8,263 nucleotides of DNA from an uncultured Prevotella sp. (GCA_905211345.1 CAJMAO010000073.1:1-8263), one strand, 5' to 3'. Shown: positions 1 through 6,879, numbered from the stretch's first letter. Notes: generated by a model not told the origin, from the sequence alone. Numbers and translations: made by a program.

Positions 1-56
1 GCTTAGGCTGTTCGCACTGCACGATTCTAACATACACCTGAACTGCGGATGAACCC

Positions 57-93
57 GAAAGGTGGCCTTTTGGAAAACAAAAGGCCACCTTTT
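57..93. terminator. Strong bidirectional hairpin, probable intrinsic terminator
   Basis: The arms AAAGGTGGCCTTTT (58-71) and AAAAGGCCACCTTT (79-92) are perfectly complementary. A G-C pair (72/78) extends the stem inward and a G-T pair (57/93) extends it outward, leaving a GAAAA loop of five bases. On either strand the stem ends in a run of three or four T, so it could stop transcription from both sides. It lies about 240 bases beyond the gltD stop on the minus strand, so it may end the gltBD transcript. It may equally end a convergent gene coming from the left edge. The two arms are also the first two units of a 22-bp repeat array, so the fold could be a repeat property rather than a dedicated terminator. 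Confidence 0.6.
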
Positions 94-138
94 AGCGTGC
101 GAAATGCCGTCTTTTACAAGCCAAAATGCGGCATATTG
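58..138. repeat. Four-unit 22-bp degenerate palindromic tandem repeat
   Basis: Four 15-bp units start exactly 22 bp apart: AAAGGTGGCCTTTTG (58), AAAGGCCACCTTTTA (80), AAATGCCGTCTTTTA (102) and AAATGCGGCATATTG (124). Variable 7-bp linkers separate them (GAAAACA, GCGTGCG, CAAGCCA). Every unit has the form AAA, a G/C-rich core, then a T-rich end, so each is itself roughly palindromic. The conserved part is short and the linkers are too short for CRISPR spacers. Related units occur at 6668-6726, and both places contain GCACGCTAAAAGG (on opposite strands, at 88-100 and 6682-6694). This looks like a dispersed intergenic repeat family; I recall similar sequence in Prevotella genomes but cannot verify it here. 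Confidence 0.7.
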
Positions 139-335
139 GAAATAGCTTGATTATCAGTGCTTTACGTGCGGCTTATAATCCGCTGCCCGATGCGCCTGAC
201 TTGGTTGATGAATGATACCCATTGTCAGTGCCGGTGCAGTATGACAGAATTGCAATTTTGGAGAACTTGAAGGATGTGCAATCATATCCCGGACACCCCT
301 CAGCACTTATATTCTGACAGTGTCATTTTATTTCG

Positions 336-1718
336 TCAGGTGTCTTGCCTGCTGATTTTCGATTTCGGGGTATCAGTCGCCGATAGATACTTGTGAACCC
401 GTGTCGCCGCATCTCGTCCGCTTGCCATGGCCTGTACCACTAAAGAAGCGCCTGAAGCCGCATCGCCTGCTACAAATACGTTTGCCGCAAATTGCGGTAA
501 TTGCGTTTTCAAGAAACCCATGGCTAAAAGTACCATGTCGGCTTTTATAATTTCAGGCTTTCCCTTCGGCTCCATTACAGGCCGGCCGCCTTCAGGATTA
601 GGCTTCCATACGATTTCCTGTACTTCTGCGCCGGCAACTTTGCCGTCTTTTCCTACGAAGCGCAACGTGTTGAGATTCCATCTGCGTGTGCAGCCTTCCT
701 CGTGGCTGGATGTTGTCTTGAGCGTGCGCGGCCATTCGGGCCACGGGTGCTGCGGGTCGTTGGGGCCTATGGGCGGTTGCGGCATGATTTCTATTTGGGT
801 GACGCTGCGGCATCCCTGTCGGTGAGCTGTGCCTATGCAGTCGCTGCCGGTATCGCCTCCGCCTATTACAAGCACGTCTTTTCCCTTTGCGTTTACAAGT
901 TCGCTGCGGTTGAATTCCACGCCCGCCAGCACTCTGTTTTGCTGTGCCAGCATTTCGAGGGCGGTGTGAATGTCTTTCAAGTTTCGGCCGGGAATATCGA
1001 GGTCGCGTGCTTCCGGCGTGCCAGTCGCAACGATATAGGCGTCGAAACCATCGGGCAGGCGGGTCAGGTCGACAGTAGTGTTGAAGCGGAAGTCAATGCC
1101 TTCGGCCCGTAAAACATTCATGCGGCGGTCGATTACGGATTTATTCAACTTGAAATTCGGTATGCCGTAGCGCAATAAGCCACCCGCATCCTCATTCTTG
1201 TCGAACACCGTTACGGCATATCCCATTAAGTTCAACCGGTTGGCGGCAACCAATCCGGCAGGTCCTGAGCCTATCACTGCCACCGTCTTTCCGTTGCGTT
1301 CGGGATGGTGTATGCGCACGTAGTTCTCCTCAAAGGCGTGCTCCGTTATGGCAGCCTCGTCTTCGCGGTTGGTCGTAGGCTCATGTTCCACAAGGTTGAG
1401 CACGCACGCCTTCTCGCACAGAGCGGGGCATACGCGGCCTGTAAACTCAGGAAAGTCGTTAGTAGAGTTGAGCAGTCGGTAAGCCAATTCCCAGTCGCCC
1501 TTGTACAAGGCGTCGTTCCACTCGGGCGGCTTGTTGCCCAAAGGACACGCCCAGTGGCAAAACGGCACGCCGCAGTCCATGCAGCGCGACGCTTGCTGGC
1601 GGCGGTCGCCGGAATTAAGGGTTTGTTCTACTTCGCCGAAATCATGTATGCGGTCGTGCACGGGGCGGTATCCCGCCTCCTTGCGGTGTATCGTAAGAAA
1701 TGCTTTAGGGTCTCCCAT
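336..1718 (-). CDS. gltD: Glutamate synthase small subunit (NAD(P)H-dependent, beta)
   Basis: This 460-residue protein is the electron-input subunit of glutamate synthase. It oxidises NAD(P)H on FAD and passes electrons through iron-sulfur clusters to GltB in the cytoplasm. The N-terminal ferredoxin-like domain holds cysteines 46, 49, 54 and 58 and a second set at 97, 101 and 105, the usual ligands of two 4Fe-4S clusters. The FAD-binding GSGPAG is at residues 150-155, a second dinucleotide motif GGGDTG at 286-291, and the C-terminal FAD motif around VFVAGD at 414-419. The ATG at 1718 is chosen because the family's conserved MGDPKAF-type start begins there and an in-frame TAA lies three codons upstream; no purine-rich ribosome site is seen. 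It follows gltB by 163 bp and is probably co-transcribed. About 25 residues seem missing between MGF (400-402) and VFVAGD compared with E. coli-type GltD. NADH or NADPH preference cannot be read from sequence. Confidence 0.95.
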   Translation of the reverse strand: MGDPKAFLTIHRKEAGYRPVHDRIHDFGEVEQTLNSGDRRQQASRCMDCGVPFCHWACPLGNKPPEWNDALYKGDWELAYRLLNSTNDFPEFTGRVCPALCEKACVLNLVEHEPTTNREDEAAITEHAFEENYVRIHHPERNGKTVAVIGSGPAGLVAANRLNLMGYAVTVFDKNEDAGGLLRYGIPNFKLNKSVIDRRMNVLRAEGIDFRFNTTVDLTRLPDGFDAYIVATGTPEARDLDIPGRNLKDIHTALEMLAQQNRVLAGVEFNRSELVNAKGKDVLVIGGGDTGSDCIGTAHRQGCRSVTQIEIMPQPPIGPNDPQHPWPEWPRTLKTTSSHEEGCTRRWNLNTLRFVGKDGKVAGAEVQEIVWKPNPEGGRPVMEPKGKPEIIKADMVLLAMGFLKTQLPQFAANVFVAGDAASGASLVVQAMASGRDAATRVHKYLSATDTPKSKISRQDT

Positions 1719-1724
1719 GTTTGT

Positions 1725-1876
1725 AAATTAAAAATGAAAAATTAAAAATGAAAAATCCATTACACGGCCGGCATCTGACTTGTCTGGCGTTTGTATCTCT
1801 TGTATGGCAACATGATTATCCATCGTCCATATTCCATTTAACGGATTTTTAATTTTTAATTTTTAATTGTTCATTT
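1725..1876. repeat. 34-bp inverted repeat of A/T heptamers filling the gltB-gltD gap
   Basis: The left arm (1725-1758) reads AAAT, then TAAAAAT, GAAAAAT, TAAAAAT, GAAAAAT, then CC. The reverse complement of the right arm (1843-1876) reads AAAT, GAACAAT, then TAAAAAT three times, then CC. They match at 30 of 34 positions around an 84-bp centre. The centre holds three more 7-bp units on the minus strand, ATGGAAT, ATGGACG and ATGGATA (1817-1837). On the gltB-gltD mRNA the arms start five bases after the gltB stop and end six bases before the gltD ATG. A fold would therefore place the gltD start beside a long A-U stem. GTTT flanks both arms (1719-1722 and 1877-1880), which could be a small target duplication or chance. 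No protein is encoded. It may be a small non-autonomous element or a heptamer repeat common in these genomes. Confidence 0.7.
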
Positions 1877-1881
1877 GTTTA

Positions 1882-4800
1882 TCAGTAGTCTCTCTGCATG
1901 TCGGCAATCTTCTGTTGCAGCTTCCTTACCTGTTCTTCCTGCAGTACGCGCTTGTATTCAATGGGCACGATTTGAACGAAGTCGTCCACATAGCGCCCCC
2001 AGTCGTCAAGCATTTGGCGTGCAAGTTTCGAGCCGGTGTACAGGTAATGCTGGCGTATCAGTTCGTGCAGTTCCTTGCGGTAGGAGCTTTCTTCGACGAG
2101 GTTGATTTCCACCATGTCCATGTTGCAGTAGTAGTCGAAGTCGTGTCGTTTGTCCCACACGTATGCTACGCCGCCGCTCATGCCCGCCGCGAAGTTCCTG
2201 CCGGTATCTCCAAGCACGACCACGCGTCCGCCGGTCATGTATTCGCAGCAGTGGTCTCCTGCTCCTTCAACCACGGCTATGGCTCCGGAGTTGCGCACGG
2301 CGAAGCGTTCGCCCACTTTCCCGTTAACGTACAGTTCGCCCGACGTGGCTCCGTACAGCCCCGTGTTGCCTGCTATTGTGTTGTCTTCGGCGTTGAAGTT
2401 GCTGCGCACCGGCGGCAGTATGGCTATGCGTCCGCCGCTAAGCCCCTTGCCGAAGTAGTCGTTTGCCTCTCCCTCGAGCTTGAAGTTGACACCCTTTACG
2501 AGGAAGGCGCCGAAGCTTTGGCCTGCGCTTCCCTTGAACTTTATGTTCACTGTGGAGTCAGGCAAACCGTTCTCTCCGTATTTTGAGGCTATCAGTCCGC
2601 TAAGCATAGTGCCTGCGGCGCGGTCGGTATTCTTGATCGCGTAGTCGAGGTTGACTTCTTCCTGCTCCTCTATGGCTCGCTGTGCAGAGCTTATCATTTG
2701 ACGGTCGAGTACGTCGCCGAGGTCGTGCGATTGCCCAGTGGTATGGCGGAGCGGGCACGTGGAGTCCTCCCTGAACAGCAGGCGTGTGAAGTCGAGCATC
2801 GCCGGTTTGCTGCCCTTGTCGGCCTGTTTACGAACAATCAGCTCCGTATGTCCTACGATGTCGTTTAATTTTGTGTACCCCATTTCGGCCAAGTAGCCAC
2901 GCACCTCCTCGGCGAGGAAGGTAAAATAGTTAACCAGATACTCGTATTTGCCCATGAAGTGGCGGCGAAGCTCCGGGTTTTGGGTGGTTACTCCGAGCGG
3001 GCATGTATTCAAGTTGCACTTGCGCATCATTACACAGCCCAGCACGATGAGCAGCAACGTGCCGAAGCCGAACTCCTCCGCACCGAGCAGCGACATTATT
3101 ATTATGTCGCGGCCGGTTTTCAACTGTCCGTCCACTTGCAGTCTTACGTGCCCTCGCAGACCATTCTTTACGAGCGTCTGCTGTGTCTCGCTCAGGCCGA
3201 TTTCAGGCGATACGCCGGCAAAGCGCATACTTGATGCGGGGCTTGCGCCCGTTCCTCCCTCGGCGCCTGATATAACTATGAGGTCTGCCTTGGCTTTGGC
3301 CACTCCGGCGGCGATAGTGCCCACGCCGCTCTCTGCCACCAGTTTAACGCTTATAGCGGCCTTCGGGTTGACGTTCTTAAGGTCGAAAATAAGCTGCGCA
3401 AGGTCTTCGATTGAGTATATGTCGTGATGAGGCGGTGGCGAAATGAGCGATATTCCGGGTATGGAGTGGCGTGTCTTGGCTATCATTTCATCAACCTTGA
3501 AGCCCGGCAGCTGGCCTCCCTCGCCGGGCTTTGCGCCCTGCGCCACCTTGATTTGTATTTCCTCGGCGTTTACAAGATACTCCGTTGTCACTCCGAAACG
3601 CCCCGACGCCACTTGTTTGGTCTTGCTTGAGAGCGAGATACCGTCGAGATAGGAATGAAAACGCCCGTTGTCCTCACCGCCTTCGCCGGTGTTAGAGCGT
3701 GTGCCCAGCTTGTTCATGGCCAGCGCAATGGCCTCGTGCGCTTCCTTGGAAAGCGCCCCGAAGCTCATTGCTCCTGCCACAAAGTGCTTTACAATAGCAC
3801 TTACCGGCTCAACCTTGTCGATGTCCAGCGGCGTGGTGGCACGCTTGAAGTCGAAGAAGTCACGGATGAATATCGGGTCGGCCTTGTCGTCCACGAGTTT
3901 TGTGAACTCCTTGTACTTGGCGTAGTCACCGGTTCTCGTTGCGAGTTGTAGCGTCGCTATGGTCTCAGGATTCCAAGCGTGGCGTATTCCGTCCTTGCGG
4001 TAATGGAACTGTCCGAAGTTCGGCAGGAAGTCTGTCTCGGTCTTCTTGGCGAATCCCTCGTCGTGCATGGCTATGGCATCACGGGCTATTGTCCCTAAAC
4101 CTATGCCCCCGATGGTGGATGTTTCTGTGCCGAAGTACGCCTTTAGCAAACTCTCCGACAGGCCGATTGGTTCGAAAATTTTTGCTCCGCGGTATGATCG
4201 TATGGTCGAGATTCCCATCTTTGCCATGATTTTGAGCAACGCTTTCTTCACCGCCTTGATGTAGTTCGCCTCGGCTGTTTCGTAGTTTTCCTGCACTTTT
4301 TTGCGTTTCACAAGGTCGTCGAGTATGGCGAACACCATGTATGGGCACAGTGCTGACGCTCCGTAACCCAGCAGAAGGGCCGCGTGCATGGTTTCCTTTA
4401 TCTCGCCGCTCTCTACGATTAGTGCGGTTTGCACGCGCTTTCCTACGGATATGAGGTAATGATGCACGGCGCTGACGGCCAGCAATGACGGTATGGCAGC
4501 ATGCGTTTCGTCGATGTCGCGGTCGGAAAGGATTATGTAGTTGTAGCCCTCGTCAACACTGCGTGCGGCCTTTTTGCATAGTGAGTCGAGTGCGGAGCGC
4601 AACCCTTCCTCGCCCTTTGCACATTCGAAGAGCATCGGCAGCTTCACTGTATTGAACCCTTTGTAGCGTATGTTGCACAGAATGTCGAGCTGGGTGTTGT
4701 TAAGTATGGGGTGTGGCAGGCGCACCATCTTGCAGTTAGACTCGTCGGGGCGGAGTATCCCGGAGCCTACTCGGCCGATGTATTCGGTCAGCGACATGAC

Positions 4801-6360
4801 AAGGCTTTCGCGTATGGAGTCGATTGCAGGGTTTGTCACCTGTGCGAACTGCTGCCTGAAATAGTTGAACAGCGGCTGTGGGCGGTCGTTGAGCACGGCC
4901 AGCGGTGTGTCATTGCCCATTGCTGCGGTAGGCTCCTGTCCGTTTACGCACATCGGTATGATTGTGTCGTTTATGTCTTCGGCACCGAATCCGAACATCA
5001 GCTCGTGCCTTACAAGGTCGCTGACGGCGTTGCTCACCTTGCGTCCGCTTTTCAGTTTCTCCAGCTGTATGCGGTTGGTGGAGAGCCATTGGCGGTAAGG
5101 GTGTTCGGCTGCAAGGCGTTCTTTTATCTCGCCGTCATAGTAAACCTTACCTTCCTTTGTGTCGATGAGCAATATCTTGCCCGGTTGCAGGCGGCCTTTC
5201 TCGGCTATTTCAGACGGGTCGAAGTCCATTACGCCCACCTCTGAGGCCACTACCATCATGTCGTTTTTGGTTATCGTGTAGCGCGCCGGGCGCAGACCGT
5301 TGCGGTCAAGCATGCCTCCGGCGTAGCGACCGTCGCTGAAGAGCAGGGCGGCAGGGCCGTCCCACGGCTCCATGAGGATTGAATGATACTCGTAAAAAGC
5401 CTTCAAGTCTTCTGATATGGGGTTCTTGTCGTTGAAGCTTTCAGGTGCCATGAGCGCCATGGCATGGGGCAGCGATAGTCCCGACATCACGAAAAACTCG
5501 AATACGTTGTCAAGGCTGGCCGAGTCGCTCATGCCCGGCTGCACTATGGGCGACAGCTCCCTGATGTCGCCAAGCGCGTCAGAACTTAGTACGCTCTCCC
5601 TCGCTTGCATCCATCCGCGGTTGCCGCGTATGGTGTTTATCTCGCCGTTGTGGGCCAAGAGGCGGAATGGTTGCGCCAGACTCCACGTTGGGAATGTGTT
5701 GGTGGAAAATCGCGAGTGCACCAAAGCCAGTCCGCTGGTGAAGTATTTGTTGGTAAGGTCGGGGTAATACTGACGCAGCTGGAGGCTCGACAGCATACCT
5801 TTATATATAATGTTTTTCGACGACAGCGAGCACACGTAGAAGTCTTTGTCGTCTACGCGGTGCTCAATGCGCTTGCGTATGACGTAAAGCGTGCGTTCAA
5901 ACTGTGGTACGCGGTCGTCTGTGACACCAGTAACGAACATCTGCTTGATGTCCGGCTCGCTTGCCTGAGCGGTTTCCCCGAGGCAGTAGGGCTGCGTGGG
6001 AACGTTGCGCAGGTGCATCAGCGACAGTCCCTCGCGCTCTATTTCCTCAATCATCACGCTCAATATGTTTTGTTGGCGTGCGGCATCCTTGGGAAGGAAC
6101 ACAAGTCCTGTGCCATACTTCCCTTTCTCAGGCACGGGTATTCCTTGAAGGAGAATGAACTCATGGGGTATCTGCAACATTATGCCCGCGCCGTCGCCTG
6201 TCTTGTTGTCAGCGCCTTCCGCGCCGCGGTGGCGCATGTTTTCGAGCACTTTCAGTGCGTTGTCAACAAGCTCGTGGCTCTTGTTGCCATGGATGTTGAC
6301 CACCATCCCTACGCCACATGCGTCATGCTCGTAACTGGCATTATATAATCCTTTTTCCAT
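1882..6360 (-). CDS. gltB: Glutamate synthase large subunit (ferredoxin/NADPH-type alpha)
   Basis: This 1492-residue protein, the usual length for bacterial GltB, hydrolyses glutamine and channels the ammonia to 2-oxoglutarate, making glutamate. The class II amidotransferase domain spans about 15-430; Cys15 in DACGVG is the expected nucleophile, exposed after removal of a short 14-residue propeptide, and NGEIN lies near residue 240. A central domain follows (about 480-780). The FMN barrel (about 830-1190) contains SFGALSKEAHEA, GEGGED, GQLPGF, PPPHHDIYSIEDL and GAEGGTGASP (1032-1041). Cys1109, Cys1115 and Cys1120 have the C-x5-C-x4-C spacing of the 3Fe-4S cluster. The C-terminal glycine-rich beta-helix runs about 1275-1405 (GSAGQSFGAF to GMSGGVAYVWD). 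The ATG at 6360 is supported by an in-frame TAA two codons upstream and an A-rich leader. The reading frame is intact. gltD follows after 163 bp, supplying the reducing partner. Confidence 0.97.
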   Translation of the reverse strand: MEKGLYNASYEHDACGVGMVVNIHGNKSHELVDNALKVLENMRHRGAEGADNKTGDGAGIMLQIPHEFILLQGIPVPEKGKYGTGLVFLPKDAARQQNILSVMIEEIEREGLSLMHLRNVPTQPYCLGETAQASEPDIKQMFVTGVTDDRVPQFERTLYVIRKRIEHRVDDKDFYVCSLSSKNIIYKGMLSSLQLRQYYPDLTNKYFTSGLALVHSRFSTNTFPTWSLAQPFRLLAHNGEINTIRGNRGWMQARESVLSSDALGDIRELSPIVQPGMSDSASLDNVFEFFVMSGLSLPHAMALMAPESFNDKNPISEDLKAFYEYHSILMEPWDGPAALLFSDGRYAGGMLDRNGLRPARYTITKNDMMVVASEVGVMDFDPSEIAEKGRLQPGKILLIDTKEGKVYYDGEIKERLAAEHPYRQWLSTNRIQLEKLKSGRKVSNAVSDLVRHELMFGFGAEDINDTIIPMCVNGQEPTAAMGNDTPLAVLNDRPQPLFNYFRQQFAQVTNPAIDSIRESLVMSLTEYIGRVGSGILRPDESNCKMVRLPHPILNNTQLDILCNIRYKGFNTVKLPMLFECAKGEEGLRSALDSLCKKAARSVDEGYNYIILSDRDIDETHAAIPSLLAVSAVHHYLISVGKRVQTALIVESGEIKETMHAALLLGYGASALCPYMVFAILDDLVKRKKVQENYETAEANYIKAVKKALLKIMAKMGISTIRSYRGAKIFEPIGLSESLLKAYFGTETSTIGGIGLGTIARDAIAMHDEGFAKKTETDFLPNFGQFHYRKDGIRHAWNPETIATLQLATRTGDYAKYKEFTKLVDDKADPIFIRDFFDFKRATTPLDIDKVEPVSAIVKHFVAGAMSFGALSKEAHEAIALAMNKLGTRSNTGEGGEDNGRFHSYLDGISLSSKTKQVASGRFGVTTEYLVNAEEIQIKVAQGAKPGEGGQLPGFKVDEMIAKTRHSIPGISLISPPPHHDIYSIEDLAQLIFDLKNVNPKAAISVKLVAESGVGTIAAGVAKAKADLIVISGAEGGTGASPASSMRFAGVSPEIGLSETQQTLVKNGLRGHVRLQVDGQLKTGRDIIIMSLLGAEEFGFGTLLLIVLGCVMMRKCNLNTCPLGVTTQNPELRRHFMGKYEYLVNYFTFLAEEVRGYLAEMGYTKLNDIVGHTELIVRKQADKGSKPAMLDFTRLLFREDSTCPLRHTTGQSHDLGDVLDRQMISSAQRAIEEQEEVNLDYAIKNTDRAAGTMLSGLIASKYGENGLPDSTVNIKFKGSAGQSFGAFLVKGVNFKLEGEANDYFGKGLSGGRIAILPPVRSNFNAEDNTIAGNTGLYGATSGELYVNGKVGERFAVRNSGAIAVVEGAGDHCCEYMTGGRVVVLGDTGRNFAAGMSGGVAYVWDKRHDFDYYCNMDMVEINLVEESSYRKELHELIRQHYLYTGSKLARQMLDDWGRYVDDFVQIVPIEYKRVLQEEQVRKLQQKIADMQRDY

Positions 6361-6412
6361 ATTTTAGTTGCATTTAAATTACAAAAGCGTTTAATGTGCG
6401 TCAAATTGTTTG

Positions 6413-6428
6413 CAAAATTACAAAAATA
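6413..6428 (-). promoter_or_regulatory. Tandem Bacteroidota -7 boxes of the gltB promoter
   Basis: Reading toward gltB, two adjacent octamers both fit the Bacteroidota primary-sigma -7 consensus TAnnTTTG: TATTTTTG (6428-6421) and TAATTTTG (6420-6413). The second ends 52 bases before the gltB ATG, which would give a leader of roughly 45 bases. I see no good TTTG -33 element at 19-21 bp upstream of either box, which is common for activated promoters in this phylum but also weakens the call. The surrounding DNA is A/T-rich, so one such match could be chance; two abutting matches at a sensible distance make it more likely. Confidence 0.55.
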
Positions 6429-6535
6429 CTTTCTTAATGGATAATAATTTAATGGTTAAATGACATTTTTTTAATAGCCTGTTTGGTTCTGCTAACAAGT
6501 AGATGCTAAAATACATGTTTATTGATAGTGCTTGT

Positions 6536-6558
6536 AAGTAAAAATAATCATTTTACTT
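6536..6558. repeat. 8-bp inverted repeat upstream of gltB promoter
   Basis: AAGTAAAA (6536-6543) and TTTTACTT (6551-6558) are perfect inverted copies separated by seven bases. They lie about 110-145 bp upstream of the predicted gltB -7 boxes, where a regulator's binding site would be plausible. The arms are almost all A/T in an A/T-rich region, so chance occurrence is a real possibility, and no known regulator site is recognised. Confidence 0.3.
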
Positions 6559-6667
6559 TTAATATGTAACTTTATTGTAAATTTTATGAAAATTCAGGCA
6601 GTATTGTTTGTTGCTGTTGCTTTTGTTTATACGTAAGCGTATTCTGTTACAGGCCGGCAGTTTTACG

Positions 6668-6726
6668 AAAGACCATGAACTGCACGCTAAAAGGCCGTAT
6701 TTTGCACTGCAAGAGACGGCTTTTTG
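6668..6726. repeat. Second site of the 22-bp repeat family, with a hairpin
   Basis: AAAGGCCGTATTTTG (6690-6704) and AGAGACGGCTTTTTG (6712-6726) start 22 bp apart and resemble the units at 58-138. A weaker unit, AAAGACCATGAACTG, lies another 22 bp to the left at 6668. The arms AAAAGGCCGT (6689-6698) and ACGGCTTTTT (6716-6725) form a 10-pair stem with one G-T pair on the plus strand; the loop contains a further TTGC/GCAA pairing. On the minus strand the stem has one A-C mismatch and is followed by TTTT, so it could help stop glnN transcripts about 155 bases after the glnN stop codon. Confidence 0.55.
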
Positions 6727-6849
6727 TAACGTGCTGTATGACAGCCTATTATGTAGACTTTGGCAAAAGCTGGTAAAAAAGGCGCAGAGTGGCTTCTCAG
6801 CAACCCCACGCCCGAAATTTACGCAGCTAAAGTGTGGCTTTAGTTTGGT

Positions 6850-6877
6850 AAAACATCCGATAATCCGGGTTGTCGGA
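6850..6877 (-). terminator. Weak candidate terminator after glnN
   Basis: Reading the minus strand just after the glnN stop codon, TCCGA (6877-6873) pairs with TCGGA (6860-6856). After one C-A mismatch, AA/TT pairs close a CCCGGA loop. The stem is followed by TGTTTT. The stem is short and the T-tract is interrupted, so termination may be partial. A second inverted repeat, CTAAAG/CTTTAG, at 6827-6843 has no T-tract. Confidence 0.4.
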
Positions 6878-6879
6878 AT

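Larger units (their letters stand above)
1..335. other. Non-coding region downstream of gltD
   Basis: No convincing gene lies here. From the left edge, plus-strand frame 2 is open for 16 codons and stops with TGA at 50-52, five bases before a strong hairpin. This could be the tail of a convergent gene that ends there, but too little is visible to say. The hairpin and 22-bp repeats follow (57-138). From 126 to 317 one plus-strand frame (starting at the ATG at 126) is open apart from a single TGA at 213-215; it gives protein-like but unrecognised peptide and may be chance or a decayed gene. A short perfect palindrome, TGACA-G-TGTCA, sits at 315-325, just past the gltD stop on the minus strand, but lacks a T-tract. 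Confidence 0.6.
6361..6879. other. Intergenic region between glnN and gltB
   Basis: This 519-bp stretch holds no gene I can support. The gltB-proximal half (6361 to about 6640) is strongly A/T-rich and contains the -7 boxes and a small inverted repeat. The glnN-proximal half (about 6640-6879) has mixed composition and carries degenerate 22-bp repeat units and hairpins. A plus-strand frame is open from 6608 into glnN, but it crosses the repeats and runs antisense into glnN, so it is not called. On the minus strand a ten-codon frame starts at 6373 and overlaps the gltB start out of frame (ATG at 6371-6373, TAA at 6341-6343); nothing shows that it is translated. The length and composition suggest separate promoters for glnN and gltB. 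Confidence 0.7.

Noticed and set aside
58..138. CRISPR array
   Set aside because: Units are about 15 bp and diverged, linkers are 7 bp, and no cas genes are present.
315..325. TGACA-G-TGTCA palindrome as the gltD terminator
   Set aside because: The stem is only five pairs and no T-tract follows on the minus strand.
1725..1876. Insertion sequence
   Set aside because: The 84-bp centre encodes no transposase; at most it could be a non-autonomous remnant, and the flanking GTTT match is too short to prove a target duplication.
1867..2586. A 239-codon plus-strand open frame opposite gltB
   Set aside because: It is antisense to well-conserved gltB C-terminal codons, has no recognisable protein features, and arises from the G/C-biased third positions of gltB.
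5605..6348. A 247-codon plus-strand open frame opposite the gltB amidotransferase domain
   Set aside because: It lies entirely within conserved gltB sequence on the other strand; the translation is a low-quality shadow rich in Val, His and Ala.
6361..6660. Sigma-54 promoter or riboswitch in front of gltB
   Set aside because: I found no TGGCAC-N5-TTGC-like element on the minus strand and no extended conserved-looking RNA fold in this A/T-rich stretch.
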